From Algoriphagus aquimarinus (GTDB lineage Bacteria > Bacteroidota > Bacteroidia > Cytophagales > Cyclobacteriaceae), in the NCBI RefSeq assembly GCF_900112005.1, contig NZ_FOKK01000004.1:191968-255967 (forward strand): a stretch of 64,000 bases of DNA. Direction: 5' to 3'. Position 1 is the first letter of the stretch; each line of letters starts with the position of its first letter. The position numbers and the translations under genes were made by a program. Below the pieces are notes generated by a model that made no database searches, was not told the origin of the DNA, and saw only the letters and a program-made list of their open reading frames with translations. Below are positions 22,112-32,000 of this stretch, one piece after another.

Positions 22112-23902
22112 ATGGACATACAAGAAACAATCAACCAAGGCATTCAGCTTGCCTTTCAGAACATATTCAATCACGATCTACCTTTGGATCAGATTAGCCT
22201 CGCTCCCACGCGAAAGGAATTTGAGGGTACTTACACCTTCGTGGTCTTTCCATACCTCAAAGTATCTAAAGCAACTCCTGAAGCTACCGCCAATCTGATC
22301 GGCGAATACCTAAAGGATAATGTGGCTGAAGTAGCAGGCTTCAATGTGGTAAAAGGTTTCCTGAACCTGGAATTGAATAACATGATTTGGGTGGATGTTT
22401 TCCAGAAGCTTTTTGCTAACGAAAATGTAGGTCAACTTCCTGCAAACGGCCAGAAAGTGATGGTGGAATATTCTTCACCGAATACTAACAAACCATTGCA
22501 CTTAGGACACCTTAGAAATAACTTTCTGGGTTTCTCAGTAGCAAATATACTGGAAGCAAATGGCTACGAGGTCATCAAAGCTAATTTGGTAAACGACCGC
22601 GGAATACATATTTGTAAGTCCATGGTGGCTTATCAGCATTTTGGCAATGAGGAAACTCCTGAATCTTCTGGACTGAAAGGAGATCATTTGGCAGGTAAAT
22701 ACTACGTGATATTTGACCAGAAATACAAAGAGCAAATTGCTGAACTGAAGGATCAAGGTCAATCTGAAGATGAAGCGAAAAAGAACGCTCCCCTCTTCCT
22801 AGAGGCTCAGGATATGCTTCGCAAATGGGAAGCAAATGACGAGGAGGTAGTTTCGCTTTGGAAGCTGATGAACACATGGGTTTATGCTGGGTTTGAAAAG
22901 ACCTACGAGCGTATGGGGGTTACCTTTGACAAGTATTATTATGAGTCTGACACATACCTCTTAGGTAAAGACATAGTAGCTGAAGGCTTGGAAAAAGGAG
23001 TCTTTTTCAAGAAAGACAATGGCTCAGTTTGGGTGGACTTGACTGCTGAAGGGCTGGATGAAAAGCTAGTTCTTCGTGGGGATGGCACCTCAGTTTACAT
23101 CACCCAAGACATGGGGACTGCTGATTTAAAGTACGATGATTTCGGGATCAGCAAGTCAGTATATGTAGTTGGAAATGAGCAAGATTACCACTTTGATGTT
23201 TTGTTTAAGATCATGCGAAAACTAGGCAGACCTTATGGAGATGGCTTGTCTCATCTTTCTTATGGAATGGTTGATTTGCCTACAGGCAAAATGAAGTCGC
23301 GTGAGGGAACTGTAGTAGATGCAGATGACTTGATGCAAGAGATGGTGGATACCGCTGCTCAGCATACGAAAGAGTTGGGAAAAATCGATGGCTTCAATGA
23401 GGCGCAAGCAACTGAGCTTTACGAAACTCTTGGAATGGGAGCTTTGAAATACTTCCTATTGAAAGTAGATCCTAAAAAACGCATGCTTTTCAATCCTCAG
23501 GAATCCATAGAATTCCAAGGAAACACGGGTCCTTTTATCCAATATTCTCACGCAAGGATAGCTTCTATTTTACGTAAGGCAGATCAAATCGGAGTTGACT
23601 ATAAGCATACTGATTTCTCTACTCTAGCTCATATTGAAGAATCAGAATCTAGTTTGATTTATCTACTCAATGACTTTGAGAAAAGAATCTCCCAAGCTGG
23701 ATTGGATTATTCCCCTGCTATTTTAGCACAATACCTTTTCGATTTGGCGAAGGAATACAATAGATTCTATGCGGATCTTCCTATATTTCTGGAAAATGAC
23801 CCAACAATTCTCGCTTTCCGAGTAGCGATTTCGTCTCATACTGCCAAAACCCTAAAGAAAGGAATGCAACTATTAGGAATCGCTGTACCTGAACGAATGT
23901 AA
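22112..23902 (+). CDS. argS: Arginyl-tRNA synthetase
   Basis: A 596-residue class I synthetase that charges tRNA-Arg. About 1-90 is the N-terminal Add1 domain. The HIGH motif appears as HLGH in SSPNTNKPLHLGHLRNN. The KMSKS counterpart is degenerate (GKMKSREGTVVDADD), as is usual for ArgS. The C-terminal anticodon-binding helices (DALR domain) end in GIAVPERM. Full length and essential. The start lies only a few bases after a dispersed repeat hairpin, and no Shine-Dalgarno is visible. Confidence 0.97.
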   Translation: MDIQETINQGIQLAFQNIFNHDLPLDQISLAPTRKEFEGTYTFVVFPYLKVSKATPEATANLIGEYLKDNVAEVAGFNVVKGFLNLELNNMIWVDVFQKLFANENVGQLPANGQKVMVEYSSPNTNKPLHLGHLRNNFLGFSVANILEANGYEVIKANLVNDRGIHICKSMVAYQHFGNEETPESSGLKGDHLAGKYYVIFDQKYKEQIAELKDQGQSEDEAKKNAPLFLEAQDMLRKWEANDEEVVSLWKLMNTWVYAGFEKTYERMGVTFDKYYYESDTYLLGKDIVAEGLEKGVFFKKDNGSVWVDLTAEGLDEKLVLRGDGTSVYITQDMGTADLKYDDFGISKSVYVVGNEQDYHFDVLFKIMRKLGRPYGDGLSHLSYGMVDLPTGKMKSREGTVVDADDLMQEMVDTAAQHTKELGKIDGFNEAQATELYETLGMGALKYFLLKVDPKKRMLFNPQESIEFQGNTGPFIQYSHARIASILRKADQIGVDYKHTDFSTLAHIEESESSLIYLLNDFEKRISQAGLDYSPAILAQYLFDLAKEYNRFYADLPIFLENDPTILAFRVAISSHTAKTLKKGMQLLGIAVPERM

Positions 23903-24004
23903 TATCTAAGATGCTTTTGGTGTCAATTCCTGGTATGATTAGTACCTATATATAATTTTCACAATTAAAGCCGGCCTGAGACAATTAGGTTCGGATTAGG
24001 CTAT

Positions 24005-24613
24005 ATGACTTCTAAAAATAAAAGAATAAAAAATCTAGTATTTCTTGGATGCCTCCTTTTGCTAGTCAGTGCTTATGCTATCAGTAAAACGCATTCCCGA
24101 GTAGTTAAAACGGAATCTATATCTGAAAACACCATGGAAAAATCATTTTTTGATTTCAAAATGAAAGACCTCAATGGAAAGGAAGTTGACTTCAGTACCT
24201 TCAAAGGCAAAAAGATCATAATAGTGAATGTAGCTTCCAAATGTGGGTACACGCCTCAGTATGAAGCCTTGCAAAAGTTATATTCAGAGAACAGTGACAA
24301 ACTTGTGATTTTAGGTTTTCCGGCCAATAATTTCGGAGGACAAGAGCCAGGCTCAAATGAGGAAATTCAAACCTTTTGTTCTGAGAATTATGGCGTGACT
24401 TTTCCGATGTTTGAGAAAGTTTCTGTGAAAGGTTTCGACAAGCACCCACTTTACAGATGGCTATCAGATGCAACTATGAATGGGTGGAACAACGAAGAAC
24501 CAAGCTGGAATTTTTGCAAATACATGTTGGATGAAAAAGGTGAACTGATCAAGTTTTTCCCTTCTAAAGTAGAACCATTGGATCAAGAAATTATTGATAT
24601 CATCAACGCTTAA
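24005..24613 (+). CDS. Glutathione peroxidase family thiol peroxidase, membrane-anchored or exported
   Basis: A 202-residue protein with an N-terminal hydrophobic segment (residues 10-27) and a GPx thioredoxin fold. The peroxidatic residue is Cys80 (NVASKCGYTPQYEAL), replacing selenocysteine. The Gln (NNFGGQEPGS) and Trp/Asn (PSWNFCKYM) of the catalytic tetrad are present. Bacterial Cys-GPx enzymes usually use thioredoxin to reduce peroxides. The anchor places it in the periplasm. It sits 19 bp before menA, perhaps in the same transcript. An internal Met at about residue 42 would give a cytosolic form. Confidence 0.9.
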   Translation: MTSKNKRIKNLVFLGCLLLLVSAYAISKTHSRVVKTESISENTMEKSFFDFKMKDLNGKEVDFSTFKGKKIIIVNVASKCGYTPQYEALQKLYSENSDKLVILGFPANNFGGQEPGSNEEIQTFCSENYGVTFPMFEKVSVKGFDKHPLYRWLSDATMNGWNNEEPSWNFCKYMLDEKGELIKFFPSKVEPLDQEIIDIINA

Positions 24614-24632
24614 TCAGAACCTTTACAGCTGA

Positions 24633-25553
24633 GTGAAACAAACTATTCAAACAAAAAAAGAAGCCTGGCTGCATTCAGTTAGGCTTCGTACTTTACCCTT
24701 AGCTCTGGCAAGTATTTTTGCTGGGTCATTTTTAGCAGCATACAAGTCAGTTTTCCGTTGGGAAATCTTGCTCCTTGCATCGCTTACCACGATCTTTCTT
24801 CAGATACTTTCTAATCTGTCCAATGACTATGGGGACAGTATTCATGGTGCTGATCATCAGGATCGTCAAGGACCAATGAGAGCAGTTCAGTCTGGTTTGA
24901 TTTCTTTACCTGAAATGAAGAAAGCCATGTACCTGTTTGGGGCATTGGCCTTTATTTCTGGTTTGATTCTGCTATTTCTAGCTATTCAAGACTGGGTTCT
25001 GTTTGGCATATTTCTAGGAATGGGGTTAGCCGCTATCTGGGCTTCCATTTCTTATACTTCAGGAAATAACCCGTATGGTTATGCTGGTTTTGGAGATATT
25101 TCTGTCTTTGTTTTCTTTGGGCTAATGGGAGTTTACGGTACCTATTTCCTTCACAGTTTGGCATGGGATGATTCGGTCATTTGGATAGGGATTGCCCTAG
25201 GGCTTTTCAGTGCGGCTGTGCTGAACATCAACAATATTCGAGATATAGAGTCAGATCAGACTGCAGGCAAACGATCCATACCTGTGAGAATCGGAAAAAA
25301 AGCGGCAATTGTCTACAATTGGTTTTTGATATTGGGAGGTAATTATTGCCTGTTTATTTTTGCTTTTATCACCAACGAATGGACCTCTCTCCTAGCTCTA
25401 GCTGTTTTTCCGATGATGATAAGAATTGGAATTAATGTTCAAAAAGGCAAGGACTCTGAAGCTATAGATCCTAACCTGAAGAAAATGGCGATCAGTACCT
25501 TAGTATGGGTTATCCTATTTGGAATAGGTTTAGTTTTTTTAGGAAAAAGCTGA
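24633..25553 (+). CDS. menA: 1,4-dihydroxy-2-naphthoate polyprenyltransferase
   Basis: A 306-residue integral membrane UbiA-type prenyltransferase that attaches the polyprenyl chain in menaquinone synthesis. It starts at a GTG (24633), which gives the family-like N-terminus MKQTIQTKKEAWLHSVRLRTLPLA. The first Asp-rich motif is NDYGDSIHGADHQDRQGP and the second is NNIRDIESDQTAGKRSIPVRIGKK. About eight membrane helices. Menaquinone is the usual quinone of Bacteroidota. It follows the peroxidase closely. Confidence 0.95.
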   Translation: MKQTIQTKKEAWLHSVRLRTLPLALASIFAGSFLAAYKSVFRWEILLLASLTTIFLQILSNLSNDYGDSIHGADHQDRQGPMRAVQSGLISLPEMKKAMYLFGALAFISGLILLFLAIQDWVLFGIFLGMGLAAIWASISYTSGNNPYGYAGFGDISVFVFFGLMGVYGTYFLHSLAWDDSVIWIGIALGLFSAAVLNINNIRDIESDQTAGKRSIPVRIGKKAAIVYNWFLILGGNYCLFIFAFITNEWTSLLALAVFPMMIRIGINVQKGKDSEAIDPNLKKMAISTLVWVILFGIGLVFLGKS

Positions 25554-25614
25554 CAAAAGTCCTTTTCTTATCCTCTTATTTGGGGTAATTTGGTACAAAC
25601 AATTCAGCGCTGAT

Positions 25615-26466
25615 ATGACTAAAGTACTTGTCCCTTTCGATTTCTCAGAGCAAGCTCAAAATGCTCTGGATTTATCTGCTAACCTGTCTAATAAATTTGA
25701 CAGTGTTGAGATTACAGTTTTGCACGTCATCGAAGTTCCTTCCACAGCTGGAATGGGCACCATGGGTGGCGGAGAAATGATTCCTGACTACGAAAACCAA
25801 ATCTTCTTCATTGAACTCATGGATCGCCGCAAAGCTCAGTTTAAAGAACTAGAGAGAAAGCATGCGGGAAATAATTATGCATTTAAAACCAAGATAGTCT
25901 TGGGAAATGCGTTTCAAAGCATATCCTCCGCTATTGTAGAGGAAGATCCAGACTTGGTTGTGATGGGTTCGAAAGGATCCAGCGGCATGGAGGAGGTTCT
26001 TATAGGAAGTAACACTGAGAAGGTGGTACGCTCTTCACATTGTCCAGTATTGACTGTGAAAGCTGCTGCCAATCCTGAAGCATTTAAGAAGATTGTATTT
26101 GCCAGTGATTTCCGTGAGGATCAGGATGAATTAGCAGGTCGTCTGAAATCACTTCAAAAATGGTTTGATGCTGATCTCTATCTAGTTATCATTAATACCC
26201 CTGGTAGTTTTGAAACCACACGTGAGTCGGCTGCTAGAATTAAGAAATTTGCCAATAAGTATAACATTGAGCATGCAGTTGCAGAGATTTACAATTCAAA
26301 TTCAGAGGAAGCTGGAATTGTGGAATTTGCAGAAGACATAGATGCAGATATGATAGCGATGGCAACACATGGTAGATCTGGACTGATTCACCTGTTTACA
26401 GGAAGTATCGCAGAAGATGTGGTCAATCATGCAAAGCGTCCTGTTTGGACATTTAAGATTAAGTAA
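25615..26466 (+). CDS. Universal stress protein, tandem Usp domains
   Basis: A 283-residue protein with two Usp domains (1-148 and about 153-283). Both ATP-binding loops are present: [20 protein letters not shown] in the first, and [19 protein letters not shown] in the second. UspE-like tandem proteins bind ATP and respond to stress or redox state. The first domain has a Met/Gly-rich insertion ([13 protein letters not shown]). It lies 61 bp after menA and 55 bp before an eIF1-like gene, with a hairpin between. Confidence 0.93.
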   Translation: MTKVLVPFDFSEQAQNALDLSANLSNKFDSVEITVLHVIEVPSTAGMGTMGGGEMIPDYENQIFFIELMDRRKAQFKELERKHAGNNYAFKTKIVLGNAFQSISSAIVEEDPDLVVMGSKGSSGMEEVLIGSNTEKVVRSSHCPVLTVKAAANPEAFKKIVFASDFREDQDELAGRLKSLQKWFDADLYLVIINTPGSFETTRESAARIKKFANKYNIEHAVAEIYNSNSEEAGIVEFAEDIDADMIAMATHGRSGLIHLFTGSIAEDVVNHAKRPVWTFKIK

Positions 26467-26486
26467 TTCACTAATAAGAATAACCT

Positions 26487-26512
26487 TACCTACTCTTCGG
26501 GGTAGGTATTTT
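26487..26512 (+). terminator. Hairpin with UUCG loop between the usp and eIF1-like genes
   Basis: TACCTACTC (26487-26495) pairs with GGGTAGGTA (26500-26508) around TTCG, followed by TTTT (26509-26512). It ends 9 nt before the ATG at 26522, so it may act as an attenuator rather than a full stop. Confidence 0.65.
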
Positions 26513-26521
26513 CATTTGATT

Positions 26522-26875
26522 ATGGCAAAGAAAAATAACGATTGGAAAAAGCGAGATGGTGTGGTCTATTCCACCAGTGATGACTTCGAATTTCAAACTG
26601 GGGGTGAGGAGAGCGACGAAACCCTAGCCTCCAATCAGCAAAATCTAAAGGTATTACTGGATAAAAAAGCACGTGCTGGCAAGAAGGTAACCCTTATAGA
26701 AGGCTTTATAGGAAGTGATGATGATCTGAAAGAGTTGGGGAAAATGCTCAAGAATAAATGCGGTGTAGGTGGATCAGCAAAGGATGGAGAAATTCTTATC
26801 CAAGGTGATCACCGCGACAAAGTAGTTCAAGTTCTACAGGCTGCTGGATATAAGGCTAAAAAGTCAGGAGGTTGA
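26522..26875 (+). CDS. SUI1/eIF1-like translation factor (YciH family)
   Basis: A 117-residue protein. The ATG at 26522 ([18 protein letters not shown]) is the family start; a longer frame from 26417 overlaps the usp gene and is not credible. The SUI1 fold occupies about residues 38-115, with [38 protein letters not shown] and a C-terminal [10 protein letters not shown]. YciH-type proteins resemble eukaryotic eIF1 and can affect start-codon fidelity. It follows the usp gene and is ended by a terminator at 26889-26918. Confidence 0.92.
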   Translation: MAKKNNDWKKRDGVVYSTSDDFEFQTGGEESDETLASNQQNLKVLLDKKARAGKKVTLIEGFIGSDDDLKELGKMLKNKCGVGGSAKDGEILIQGDHRDKVVQVLQAAGYKAKKSGG

Positions 26876-26888
26876 GTTACATAAAAAT

Positions 26889-26918
26889 AGGGCAAAGGAC
26901 ATTCACTATGCCTTTTTT
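26889..26918 (+). terminator. Terminator after the eIF1-like gene
   Basis: AGGGCA (26889-26894) pairs with TGCCTT (26909-26914) including one G-U pair, followed by a six-T run (26913-26918). Confidence 0.6.
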
Positions 26919-26953
26919 ACCTTTTCATAGTCAACCAAAGGCACTATTGTAGA

Positions 26954-28141
26954 TTAATACTGAATAGGTTCAAAGAAGATCGTTGCGATCAAAAACGATA
27001 TCACCGAGACTACAAAACCAACCATGAAGATGTTATAACTTTTGCGAAGCAGGCGATACTTCTCTGATAGCACTCTTCCTAGATGATAAATATCAGTAAT
27101 CATACTGTCGTAAAGGTAATTTCCATCCTCCATCAAAGCATGCATTCCTTCTTTGTATTCGGTAAGTGACATTTCATGGAAATTCCCAAAATAGAGCAGA
27201 TTGCCCTGCTTTTTGGTGATATCTTCCTTCGTCACTACACCTCTCGTTACTTTGGGACGTGTAGCTAATATAGCGAAGACCATCGCTGTGAGACAGGTCA
27301 CAATCAGCAAAAACGTAGGAATCATATAGTTTGGATATTCCTCTAGTTTTCGAATCAAGACCGTGACGACGATCGAAATAATAATCGAATTCACAGAGAT
27401 CATGATGTTGGCCTTATTGTCTGCCAAGGAAGAAAGCTCCAGATGATTTGTGGAAGTGACACGGAACATCGTTTCTACTCCCCGCTCAGACTTCTTCTTG
27501 TCCTTATTTTTTTTCTTTCCTTTTGAACTAGACCCTGAATCTTCACCTGTTTCTTTGATTTTCATTTCTATAAGTTGCAAATTTTTTTCCTTTCCAGGTT
27601 GCAAAAACTCCTTTGCATATCCAGTATGGTAATGATGAGACATCATAAAAACCTTACTGGCTTTTAACCAATCAGTAAGAGATATTTTCCCGTTCCCGCA
27701 ATTTTCATTTTCTTTTTTCAAGAGCAGCGTTTGATCAAAAAAGCGATCTGAGCTCAAATGATACAAATCTGAATCACATATAATCTCTTCAAGCAGGTTT
27801 TGAGGATTTTGAGGAACGCGTGTTGCAAGAATAATAGACTTTATTCTATCGACTCTTTCATTGCTCACCCCCAATTCGAGTAAGTAATCCTGCGCCATTT
27901 CAGCTCCACGCATTTCATGCCCTTCACGGGTTCCTTCCCAATATCCGACATCGTGCATCCAACCTGCAAAAAACAAATCTTCTTGCTCCTCCTCCTTCAA
28001 CTTATAATAGTCTCCTATCTCTTTGACTTTCTCTACAATCTGTAAGGTATGGTCCAGGTTATGAAAGCAAACTTCGGATTTCTGCCGATTTTCAAACATC
28101 TCCCGGATCCAGGATTCAAATTTTTCCAATTGTTTATCCAC
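26954..28141 (-). CDS. HD phosphohydrolase fused to a Pycsar-type membrane effector domain (DUF5706)
   Basis: A 395-residue membrane protein. Residues 1-200 are an HD domain with H27/H31 (CFHNLDHT), the HD pair H63-D64 (WMHDVGY) and D123/D125 (CDSD). A Lys/Ser-rich linker (200-222) follows. About 227-395 matches the Pycsar effector PycTM/DUF5706 pattern (LSSLADNKANIMISVNSIIIS), with hydrophobic helices near 247-264, 273-293 and 371-390. In Pycsar defence, PycTM disrupts the inner membrane on sensing cCMP or cUMP. No pyrimidine cyclase gene is adjacent. The HD part may degrade the activating nucleotide or another phosphoester. Family calls are firm; the role is inference. Confidence 0.88.
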   Translation of the reverse strand: MDKQLEKFESWIREMFENRQKSEVCFHNLDHTLQIVEKVKEIGDYYKLKEEEQEDLFFAGWMHDVGYWEGTREGHEMRGAEMAQDYLLELGVSNERVDRIKSIILATRVPQNPQNLLEEIICDSDLYHLSSDRFFDQTLLLKKENENCGNGKISLTDWLKASKVFMMSHHYHTGYAKEFLQPGKEKNLQLIEMKIKETGEDSGSSSKGKKKNKDKKKSERGVETMFRVTSTNHLELSSLADNKANIMISVNSIIISIVVTVLIRKLEEYPNYMIPTFLLIVTCLTAMVFAILATRPKVTRGVVTKEDITKKQGNLLYFGNFHEMSLTEYKEGMHALMEDGNYLYDSMITDIYHLGRVLSEKYRLLRKSYNIFMVGFVVSVISFLIATIFFEPIQY

Positions 28142-28197
28142 AGCTATTGACTTATTTTGAACATACTATATTCAAGGTAATTAGTAACAAATTAACA

Positions 28198-29046
28198 ATG
28201 ATGTATTTTTCTAAGATATTAGTCTTACTTCTATTTCTAAACACACAATGTACCTCTAATGATTCGGAGTTGGGGAAAATGCCATTTCCTGAAGGTTATG
28301 ATCTGGAAAAATTCCAGAAAATCAAGCTTCAACATGACATGGAAGAGGTTTCTGGCTTGGAGTGGGTTGGAGCAGATCAGCTATGGGCTATAGAAGATGA
28401 ATCTTCCATTATCTATAGGTTAGATCCTGAAACAGGCAAAATCCTGAAGAAGGGTAAATTTGCAAAAAATAAGGATATAGAAGATTTATTGGTGGTGGAT
28501 GGCGTAGCCTGGGTCCTCCAGAGTAATGGAACACTCTATGAAGTCAATTCTCCACTTGCAAAAAACACAGAAACTAGTGAGCATCATTTTCCTATCAAAG
28601 AAAAAAGAGACTTGGAAGCAATTGTTTCCTCTAAGACAAATTTGTATGTATTCTGCAAGGCATGTAAATGGGACATTGGACCTGAACAAGCCTCCATTTT
28701 TCGGTTTGACCTGACATCCAAAAGCTATGATCCCCTCCCCTTCGCAACATTGAAAAGAGAAGAAATACAGCCTCTACTTGTTGGACAAAGCACAAAAGAA
28801 TTAGATATACAGCCTTCAGCAGCTGCTCTCCATCCTATAGAAAACCTATTCTATATACTTTCCTCAACTGGCAAATGGTTGTTGATAACCGACACAGATT
28901 TTAAACCTATAAAAGTATACCTGCTTAACTCTAAGACTTTTAAACAGCCAGAGGGAATAACCTTTGACCCAAAAGGGAATATGTACATATCAAATGAAGC
29001 TCAGGACGGTGAACCAAACATTCTGAAATTTGATTATCATCCATGA
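28198..29046 (+). CDS. SdiA-regulated-like beta-propeller lipoprotein
   Basis: A lipoprotein of about 282 residues; the start at 28198 or the next ATG at 28201 gives the signal MMYFSKILVLLLFLNTQC with Cys as lipid site. A longer frame from 28147 places 17 residues ahead of it. The propeller has the motif EEVSGLEWVGADQLWAIEDESS and ends GITFDPKGNMYISNEAQDG, as in SdiA-regulated (YjiK-like) proteins. Overlap with the next gene is 4 bp (ATGA type), so it is co-transcribed with the 1214-residue phosphoesterase. Role unknown; periplasmic or outer-membrane face. Confidence 0.82.
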   Translation: MMYFSKILVLLLFLNTQCTSNDSELGKMPFPEGYDLEKFQKIKLQHDMEEVSGLEWVGADQLWAIEDESSIIYRLDPETGKILKKGKFAKNKDIEDLLVVDGVAWVLQSNGTLYEVNSPLAKNTETSEHHFPIKEKRDLEAIVSSKTNLYVFCKACKWDIGPEQASIFRFDLTSKSYDPLPFATLKREEIQPLLVGQSTKELDIQPSAAALHPIENLFYILSSTGKWLLITDTDFKPIKVYLLNSKTFKQPEGITFDPKGNMYISNEAQDGEPNILKFDYHP

Positions 29047-32000
29047 AGAAAATTGTCCTCCTCCTCATTTTTAGCATTGTTTCCACTTTTCTCATAGCTC
29101 AGGAGGCACCTCGAAAGTTTCGTATATACTTGATCGGTGATGCAGGCGAAATGGAAAATGGGCATCACCCAGTGGTAGAGGATATTCGCAAGAAGCTTCA
29201 AAATGAAAAAAACTCTACTTCACACATCATCTATTTGGGTGACAATATTTACCCGAGAGGAATGCCCAATTTTGAAGAGGATAATAGGGATCAAGCCGAA
29301 CTGATATTAAAAACACAACTCGATCTGTACCAACACCTGTCTGGGAAAATCTGGATGGTACCTGGTAACCATGATTGGGAACAGGGAAAAACTGATGGCT
29401 GGAATGCAGTACTTCGTGCTGAAGAATACGTGCTGGATAATTATCCAGAAGACAAAGTGCTGTGGATTCCGAGTGGTGGTTGTCCTGGCCCGAATGTAAT
29501 AGAGCTGGACACGGAGACTATACTCATCACTTTAGATAGCCAATGGTGGCTTCACCTCAAAGACAGACCAGCTGCAGATTCAGACTGTGGTTACAAATCC
29601 GAGGAAGAGGTTTTAGCTGAAATAGGTTATGTATTAGAGGAAAATCAGGATAAAACCATCCTAGTAGCTATGCATCATCCTCTTCGATCCTATGGGCCTC
29701 ACAACGGTGGTTATAGCTGGAAAGACCATCTATTTCCCCTAACAGTCAAATCTCCAAATCTTTATATTCCGTTGCCTATTATCGGTTCCATCTATCCTTT
29801 GTATAGAAGCTGGTTTGGAGACATTCAGGATCTTTCCCATCCCAAATATGAAGCAATGATCCAAGCTATGGATAGGATCTTTGACACACATCCGAATGTG
29901 ATCCAAGTTGCCGGCCATGAGCATGGATTGGCCTATACTCGTGAGGATAATGTGCACTATATAATCAGTGGAGCTGGAGCAAAAAGTACTTATATCAAAA
30001 AAAATAATACCGCTGAATTTACTTACACCAAGCAAGGCTATGCGGCTTTGGATTTTTATGAAGACCATGAGGTAAGAATTACATTTTTTGATCCGCTAAA
30101 GGAGGAGCCACTTTATGAAACTCAATTGGTCAAACCCTTTGCAGATAATATTTCGGAATTAGAACTTTTCAGCCGCAACCTACCAGATGAAGTCACTCGA
30201 CCTATTTCTACGCAGTACCTACACGGAAAAGGTTACTACAATTTCTTAGGAAAAAACTACCGAGAAACCTGGGCTATACCAGCCACTTTTCAAGCAATAG
30301 ACCTGACTAAGGCCAAATCAGGTTTAACTATTATTAAAAAAGGTGGGGGAATGCAAACTCGCTCCTTGAGACTTGCAGACCAAGATGGGAAGGAATATGT
30401 AATGCGTTCCATCAACAAATATCCTGAGAACGCACTTTCTGCACCTCTCAGGCAGACTATTGCCAAAGAGATAATTCAGGATCAAATTTCTTCCTCTCAC
30501 CCCTATGGTGCATTGGCAGTGGCGAGACTCGCTGAGGAGGTTGGGATAGTTCATACAAATCCTAAGATTGTCTATTTGCCTGACGATCCATTGCTGGGGA
30601 TTTATAGAAAAGATTTTGGAGATGAGTTGTACCTGTTTGAAGAGCGAGAAATAGCCGGTAAAGATGATCCTGATGATATAGAATTTTTCAGCACAGACAA
30701 AATGCTCAAAAAGATCCGTTATGATAACGATCATCAAGTCAAGCAGAAAACGGTTCTGAATGCTAGGATTTTTGACCTTTGGATCGCCGATTGGGATAGG
30801 CATGATGACCAATGGCGATGGATAGGTGAAAAAGGAAAAAATGGCTGGGAGTTCACTCCTATGCCTAGAGATAGAGATCAGGCTTTTTTCCTGAACCAAG
30901 GTTTATTTCCAAAGATTGCGAGTCGAAAATGGGCAAGTCCCAAGTTTCAGGGATTTGACTTTGAAGCTCCTCATTTTGTTTCTGGCTTCATGTTCAACGG
31001 TAGGTATTTTGACCGGAGTTTTCTCAATGAGCTAGATCGGGAGGATTGGGAGAAGGCCTTGGATAAAGAAACCGCAAAGATGACCGATCAAGCGATCTCA
31101 GACGCATTCAGAGACTGGCCAGAGGAAGTATCAGCGAAAGATGCGCCTGAGATTCAGGCGAAGCTTAGACAGCGTAAAACCTGGCTCAAAGAAGAAATGC
31201 TCAAGCACTATGCTTTCCTCTCAAAGGATGTAACTGTGGTTGGATCTAATAAAAATGAGGACTTTGAAGTAAAGTATCACAAGGACGGACGTGTAGAAGT
31301 AGAAGTCAGGAAAATCGATAAGTCTGGAGACTTGGAGCAGAAACTTTACCATAGAACTTTCTTGCCTGAGGAAACTGAGGAAATTCGGCTTTATGGATTA
31401 AAGGGTGACGATAATTTCAAGTTTAAGGGTGAAGGTCCAGGTAAAATCAAAGTGAGGGTGATTCCTGGTAAAGGCGAAAAAACCTATGAAGACAAGGGAA
31501 GCACAAAAAGGAAGAATACGCTCATCTACAAAAATCCTAAAGATGCGGTTCCCATCGAACTTGGTGAAAGCGCTAAAATCAAATATGCACCTTCCTTATC
31601 CTATTTAACTTACAATAGGAAAGAATTCAAGTATGATAAGCTCATGCCTCTTGCTTCTGTAGCAATCAATAAGGACGATGGAATCTTCTTAGGCGCAGGA
31701 GTACTTTGGGAGAAGCAAGGATTCAAAAAAGAACCATTTGCCATACAGCAATCTATTGTAGGGAATTACGCGATAAAATCCAGTGCATTTAATATAGAAT
31801 ACAATGGTCATGCTGTAGATATCCTAGGGAATCTTGATCTGGTTTGGAAGGCTGATGTACGTGCTCCAGACTATGCTTTTAACTTCTTTGGATTAGGAAA
31901 TGAGTCTGAGTACAATGACGATACCTATGACGTAGATTTTTATAGATCTAGATTTCGTTGGTATGAATTATACGGAGGCTTACAAGCAAAACTGGGAGAA

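Noticed and set aside
26417..26521. N-terminal extension of the eIF1-like protein
   Set aside because: It overlaps the usp gene and crosses the hairpin; the family start is at 26522.
26954..29046. Complete Pycsar defence system
   Set aside because: The adjacent gene is a propeller lipoprotein, not a nucleotide cyclase, so only the effector-like half is present.
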